The notes under the pieces: generated by a model
The model's database searches: none
The model's input: only the letters and a program-made list of their open reading frames with translations
Told to the model about the DNA's origin: nothing
Part shown: piece by piece, positions 6,048 through 9,127 of the stretch
How positions within the stretch are numbered: the stretch's first letter is position 1
How the letters are laid out: each line of letters opens with the position of its first letter
Assembly (NCBI GenBank): GCA_964604565.1
Contig: CAZRZN010000169.1
Span: 1-9,127, forward strand
DNA: 9,127 bases
DNA from: CAZRZN01 sp964604565
Lineage (GTDB): Bacteria; Pseudomonadota; Alphaproteobacteria; Rhodobacterales; Rhodobacteraceae
Reading direction: 5' to 3'
Translations under genes and position numbers: made by a program

Positions 6048-7931
6048 CTAAAGAGGCCAGACGATCAGCAACAGCGGCAGGCTGACCGCGACCACCAACG
6101 CCTCGAGCGGCAGGCCGAGACGCCAGTAATCTCCGAAGCGAAAGCCGCCCGGCCCGAGGATCAGCGTATTGTTCTGATGCCCGATCGGGGTCAGAAAGGC
6201 GCAGGACGCCCCGATCGCGACCGCCATCAGAAAGCTGTCCGGACTGACATCAAGCCTTTCTGCGATGCCCAGCGCGATAGGGCACAGGACGGCCGCGGTC
6301 GCCGCATTGTTCATCGCGTCGGACATGAACATCGCCGTGACCAGCACGACACCCAGCGCTGCGACGCCATGACCTTGGGCAATCGAATCCACCAGAACCT
6401 GCGCGAGGAGCCTCGCGGCCCCGGTGGTTTCCATGGCGCCCGCAACAGGGATCAGGGACGCCAGCAAAACGATCACTGGCCAGTCGATGGCGGTATAGAC
6501 CTGCCTTGGCGGCACGGTCCGCAAGATCATCGACGCCAAAACCCCGAGTGCAAAGGCAACCGCGGCGGGCAGCACACCAAATGTCGCAAGCCCGATCGCA
6601 CTCAGCATGACGGCACCCGCAATGATTGCCATGCGTTTGTCAGGGATCCGCAGTTCGCGCTTGCCCAGCGGCACGCAACCCGTGTCCTTGATGAATTCGC
6701 TCATCATCTCCGCCGGTCCCTGCATGATCATCAGGTCGCCGGATTTCAGCTTGAGCTTGCGCAGACGCGAGCGGGGCGGATGCCCATGGCGCGAAATGGC
6801 GAGCAGGTTCAGTCCGTAGCGCGTGCGCAACCGCATGTCGCTGGCGGAGCGTCCCACAATCGTCGATCCCGGCAGGACAGCCACTTCGCGAAGCACGATG
6901 TCCTCATCCACCTCCGGGCTGTCCTCGATGTCTTCGGCAACATCGCCGGTCTTCGACCCGCCATCTGCCCGTTCTTTATCGGGGGTCGCATCTGACCTGT
7001 CGTCCGAGGTTTCCGCCTCGTCTTCCTCGTCTTCGTCGGCCGGGTCATGCGCCTCCAGCTTGATGCCGAAAACGGAAAGGGTCTCTGCCAGCGCATCCAC
7101 ATCCGCCTCAAGCGACAGAACGTCCCTCTCGCGGATCCGGCGGGCACCATGAGGCGCCGTCAGCCGCACGTCGTTGCGCATGAGCCCGACGACCTGCGCG
7201 CCGCTTTCCTCGATCTCCGTCTCGAAGGCGCGCAGCGTCAATCCCACGGCCTTGCTGTTCTCGGGCACCCGGACCTCTGTCAGATAGGTCCCGGCGTCAA
7301 AGCTGTCGTCCGCCGCCGGGACGCGCACCGGAACCAGCCGCCAGCCCACAGAAGCGATCAGGATCACGCCAAGGATGGCGACCACCACGCCGACTGGCGC
7401 GAAATCGAACATGCCGAAGTGCCCCAGTCCCGCATCCTGCCTGAAACCGGAAACGATCAGGTTCGGCGGCGTCCCGACCAATGTGGTCATGCCGCCCAGA
7501 ATGGTGCCGAAGGCCAGCGGCATGAGAAGCTGGCCCTGTGTCAGGCCCAGACGCCCCGAAATCTGCACTGCAATCGGCATCAAGAGCGCCATCGCCCCGA
7601 CGTTGTTCATGAAGCCGGACATGAGCGCGCCCAGCCCCAACAAGGCGAACATGGCCTTCGGGCGCCCGGCATCGCGCGGAAGAAATGTATGCGCCATCCA
7701 GTCGACGCCACCGGTGTTCCGCAACCCCTGACTGAGCACCAGAACACAGGCCACCGTGATCACGGCCGGGTGGTCAAAGCCGGAAAACGCCTCCCCAGTG
7801 GGCACCAGTCCCGTCAAGACGCAGGCCATAAGAGCAGCCAGCGCCACCACGTCGTGGCGCAAGCGGCCCCACAGGAAAAGCCCCATCATGGCAATGAGAA
7901 TGGCAAAGATCAGAAGCTGGGGCTGAGTCAT
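6048..7931 (-). CDS. SLC13/DASS family permease with two RCK_C (TrkA-C) domains
   Basis: The protein has 627 residues from the ATG at 7931. The N-terminal membrane half (about 5-200) contains SGFMNNVGAMALLMP (105-119) and GTPPNLIVSG (153-162). The C-terminal half (about 432-627) repeats the pattern with SDAMNNAATAAVLCP (537-551) and LTPIGHQNNTLI (580-591). These are the paired substrate/Na+-binding motifs of the SLC13/DASS fold. Between them lie two cytoplasmic RCK_C-like modules (about 212-295 and 346-428) joined by a very acidic linker (296-344; 24 of 49 residues Asp or Glu, 4 Lys/Arg). Relatives transport sulfate, dicarboxylates or similar anions; RCK_C insertion is typical of putative sulfate permeases such as SAC1-like and YfbS-type proteins. 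Substrate is not provable here. The frame extends upstream to ATG 7958 and TTG/GTG-type starts, but MTQPQLLIFAILIAMMG begins at the first helix. Divergent from the rhodanese gene. Confidence 0.9.
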   Translation of the reverse strand: MTQPQLLIFAILIAMMGLFLWGRLRHDVVALAALMACVLTGLVPTGEAFSGFDHPAVITVACVLVLSQGLRNTGGVDWMAHTFLPRDAGRPKAMFALLGLGALMSGFMNNVGAMALLMPIAVQISGRLGLTQGQLLMPLAFGTILGGMTTLVGTPPNLIVSGFRQDAGLGHFGMFDFAPVGVVVAILGVILIASVGWRLVPVRVPAADDSFDAGTYLTEVRVPENSKAVGLTLRAFETEIEESGAQVVGLMRNDVRLTAPHGARRIRERDVLSLEADVDALAETLSVFGIKLEAHDPADEDEEDEAETSDDRSDATPDKERADGGSKTGDVAEDIEDSPEVDEDIVLREVAVLPGSTIVGRSASDMRLRTRYGLNLLAISRHGHPPRSRLRKLKLKSGDLMIMQGPAEMMSEFIKDTGCVPLGKRELRIPDKRMAIIAGAVMLSAIGLATFGVLPAAVAFALGVLASMILRTVPPRQVYTAIDWPVIVLLASLIPVAGAMETTGAARLLAQVLVDSIAQGHGVAALGVVLVTAMFMSDAMNNAATAAVLCPIALGIAERLDVSPDSFLMAVAIGASCAFLTPIGHQNNTLILGPGGFRFGDYWRLGLPLEALVVAVSLPLLLIVWPL

Positions 7932-8295
7932 GACATGGCCTATTGCCGGAGAGCGCATTGGATCGGCCGCGGATTTCCGCCGATCCGACAACATGATGGC
8001 TGGGTGGCGGTCGAGGACGCAACCCACGGATTCGGGAAGAGGCCCGCACACCGGGCGAAGCGCCCGGGATTACCCCGGAAACGACAGCGCGGTATCCACC
8101 GGTCACGGTCCTTTCGCACGCCCCACCCTGTATCCCGCCACTGTTCATGAATGGCACCGACGGGTGCAAGGCCAAATTTGGCCGCGGTCGGACGCAGTCC
8201 TGAACGGACCCGCAAGAAACCGGCGCCCCTTGATGACGTGCGCCTTGCGCCGCTACAGTGCGGTTTGGAAACTGCGCGCAGAGAAAGGTCAAATC
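7932..8295. promoter_or_regulatory. Divergent control region between the SLC13-type permease and the rhodanese gene
   Basis: This 364-nt region must drive both genes. It is rich in dyad symmetry: GGATCGGC (7960-7967) with GCCGATCC (7979-7986); CCGGGCG (8051-8057), loop AAG, CGCCCGG (8061-8067); and a perfect 14-bp palindrome GGCCAAATTTGGCC (8170-8183). The first lies about 30-55 nt upstream of the permease start and could fall in its 5' leader. Frames crossing this region are extensions of the flanking genes and show no homology that I recognise. Confidence 0.5.
8230..8259 (+). promoter_or_regulatory. Possible sigma-70 promoter of the rhodanese gene
   Basis: TTGATG (8230-8235) and TACAGT (8254-8259) are 18 bp apart, each matching four of six consensus bases. 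A start near 8266 would give a leader of about 30 nt carrying the Shine-Dalgarno sequence. The match is modest, and alphaproteobacterial promoters are hard to call by eye. Confidence 0.35.
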
Positions 8296-8886
8296 ATGAA
8301 AGAGCTTGCTCTTGCACTCGCCTTCACGCTGGCTGCGGGAACCGCGCTGGCTGACGTCGAGGTGGGCATCACCAAGGAAATGCCCTCTGCGACGGTGCAG
8401 ACCGCGAATGGCCCGGTCGAGATTGCCAGAATTCAGGACACTGACAACCGGATCGAGGGTGAATGGGCAGTAACCTCGCGGCCCTGCCCCAATTTCTGCA
8501 TCCAGCCGATCACACCGGCAGACGGGGTGACGACCATCGGTGAGCTGGAACTGATCGAGATGCTTCAGGATCCGGACGCGGTGGTGGTCGACAGCCGCAC
8601 CCGCGACTGGTTCGAGGGCGGAACCATCCCGGGGGCGGTCAGCATCCCCTACACCTATATTCTGGACGAGCTTGGCCAACTGGGCTGCGAGCCGGACTTT
8701 GAAGGATGGGATTGCACGGATGCCAGACGCGTGGCCCTGTTCTGCAATGGAATCTGGTGCGGCCAGTCCCCCACGGCAATCCGCCACATGATCGAGGCCG
8801 GATATCCTGCGGAGAGGATCTCTTACTACCGTGGCGGCATGCAGGTCTGGCGCATGCTGGGGCTGACCGTGACAGGCAACGACTGA
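8296..8886 (+). CDS. Secreted rhodanese-like domain protein (periplasmic)
   Basis: The protein has 196 residues. MKELALALAFTLAAGTALA is a typical Sec signal peptide with an ALA cleavage site before D20, so the mature protein should be periplasmic. A rhodanese-like fold spans about 75-192: VVVDSRTRDWFEGGTIPGAV (97-116) is the classic D-x-R plus G-x-I-P-G-A motif, and VALFCNGIWCGQSPTAIRHM holds the active-site loop, with C150 after the core strand as likely persulfide carrier. C155 in the same loop, C64-P-N-F-C68 and C131/C140 make six cysteines in three close pairs, hinting at disulfides, a thiol relay or metal binding. The ATG at 8296 was chosen for the signal peptide and the AAAGG-type ribosome site (8284-8288); the frame is open further upstream. 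The sulfur donor and acceptor are unknown. Divergent from an anion permease. Confidence 0.88.
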   Translation: MKELALALAFTLAAGTALADVEVGITKEMPSATVQTANGPVEIARIQDTDNRIEGEWAVTSRPCPNFCIQPITPADGVTTIGELELIEMLQDPDAVVVDSRTRDWFEGGTIPGAVSIPYTYILDELGQLGCEPDFEGWDCTDARRVALFCNGIWCGQSPTAIRHMIEAGYPAERISYYRGGMQVWRMLGLTVTGND

Positions 8887-8887
8887 C

Positions 8888-8904
8888 CCGCCGTTTTCCG
8901 GCGG
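8888..8904 (+). terminator. Small hairpin immediately after the rhodanese stop codon
   Basis: CCGCCG (8888-8893) pairs with CGGCGG (8899-8904) around the loop TTTTC, beginning 1 nt after the stop codon. No T-run follows. It may protect the 3' end or add to the stronger terminator downstream. Confidence 0.3.
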
Positions 8905-8920
8905 CATGATTGCGTAAAGA

Positions 8921-8962
8921 GGTGGTGTTCCGCGACGAAATGCGCGGCGCCACCCGTTTTTT
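8921..8962 (+). terminator. Rho-independent terminator of the rhodanese gene
   Basis: GGTGG (8921-8925) pairs with CCACC (8950-8954) and CCGCG (8930-8934) with CGCGG (8943-8947), separated by a small internal loop and closed by an 8-nt loop. Six T residues follow at 8957-8962. It is the only hairpin in the window with a proper plus-strand T-run, and it sits 34 nt past the gene. Confidence 0.7.
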
Positions 8963-9127
8963 CGGGGATCGGGGCGCGTCATGGTCCGAAAACCTCCCCC
9001 GGATCGATGGCCGAATTTCTACTTTGACGGAATAGGCGCGTTCGGCAACAGACCGCTCTCGAATGGGCGCCTGTGCTGCACATCGCGGACATCAGGCATA
9101 AACGCGCCGGAGCGCGAATCCCCCAAT
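8963..9127. other. Right-edge non-coding stretch
   Basis: No supported gene. One plus-strand frame from ATG 8981 stays open to the window end (49 codons, starting MVRKPPPDRWPNFYFDGIG), but it has no good ribosome site and no family that I recognise. TTGACG at 9024-9029 could be a -35 box, without a convincing -10. A gene may begin beyond the window. Confidence 0.4.

Noticed and set aside
7047..8150. Plus-strand open frame of 367 codons antisense to the SLC13-type permease
   Set aside because: Its composition is typical of an antisense shadow, it shows no family resemblance, and it overlaps a well-supported gene.
7930..8295. Upstream extension of the rhodanese frame by 122 codons
   Set aside because: It would bury the signal peptide inside the protein. 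The ATG at 8296 has a ribosome site and gives a proper secretion signal.
7774..8982. Minus-strand open frame of 402 codons antisense to the rhodanese gene
   Set aside because: The plus strand carries a signal peptide, rhodanese motifs and a terminator. The minus frame has no recognisable motifs.
9024..9052. TTGACG as the -35 box of a promoter at the right edge
   Set aside because: No acceptable -10 hexamer occurs at 16-18 bp spacing.
8981..9127. Plus-strand frame from ATG 8981 that stays open to the window end
   Set aside because: Only 49 codons are visible, with a weak ribosome site and no family that I recognise. It cannot be told from a chance open frame without sequence beyond the window.

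Overview
The window looks like chromosomal DNA of a marine Rhodobacteraceae-type alphaproteobacterium (roseobacter group or close relative). This is inferred from the GC-rich coding style, the L-malyl-CoA/beta-methylmalyl-CoA lyase at the left edge, and the close fit of AccA, Lrp, LysE and the periplasmic rhodanese to versions I know from that family. No database search was possible. I see no rRNA, tRNA, CRISPR array, insertion sequence or phage gene.

Layout. (1) 1-368 (+) is the 3' end of mcl1. It converges on an Lrp/AsnC-type regulator at 706-1158 (-); the gap holds two adjacent hairpins and a GC-rich element resembling a dispersed extragenic repeat. (2) The regulator is divergent from a LysE/RhtB-type amino-acid exporter (1231-1824, +). 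The short intergenic region carries two near-perfect palindromes centred 21 bp apart, a classic local regulator-exporter arrangement. (3) 1825-2154 is a 330-nt gap with a 17-bp palindrome and two doubtful overlapping Cys/His-containing small ORFs on the minus strand. It is followed by accA (2155-3117, +). (4) A minus-strand run follows: a SLC13/DASS-type permease with two RCK_C (TrkA-C) domains (6048-7931), a SulP anion transporter with a STAS domain (4227-5723), and a two-domain universal stress protein (3363-4214). The last two are 12 nt apart and form an operon. (5) Divergent from the permease is a secreted rhodanese-like protein (8296-8886, +) with three cysteine pairs and a convincing terminator. 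The last ~165 nt hold nothing I can support.

How the genes fit together. mcl1 (ethylmalonyl-CoA pathway, acetyl-/propionyl-CoA and glyoxylate chemistry) and accA (malonyl-CoA for fatty acids) are core CoA-ester metabolism. The right half groups two inorganic-anion transporter families, a stress protein and a periplasmic sulfur-transfer-type protein. This suggests, but does not prove, a module for uptake or handling of sulfur oxyanions or other inorganic anions. Nothing here is clearly an undescribed system. The best leads are the Lrp operator pair, the acidic linker between the permease RCK domains, the cysteine-rich rhodanese with its divergent promoter region, and the palindrome plus small-ORF structure upstream of accA.
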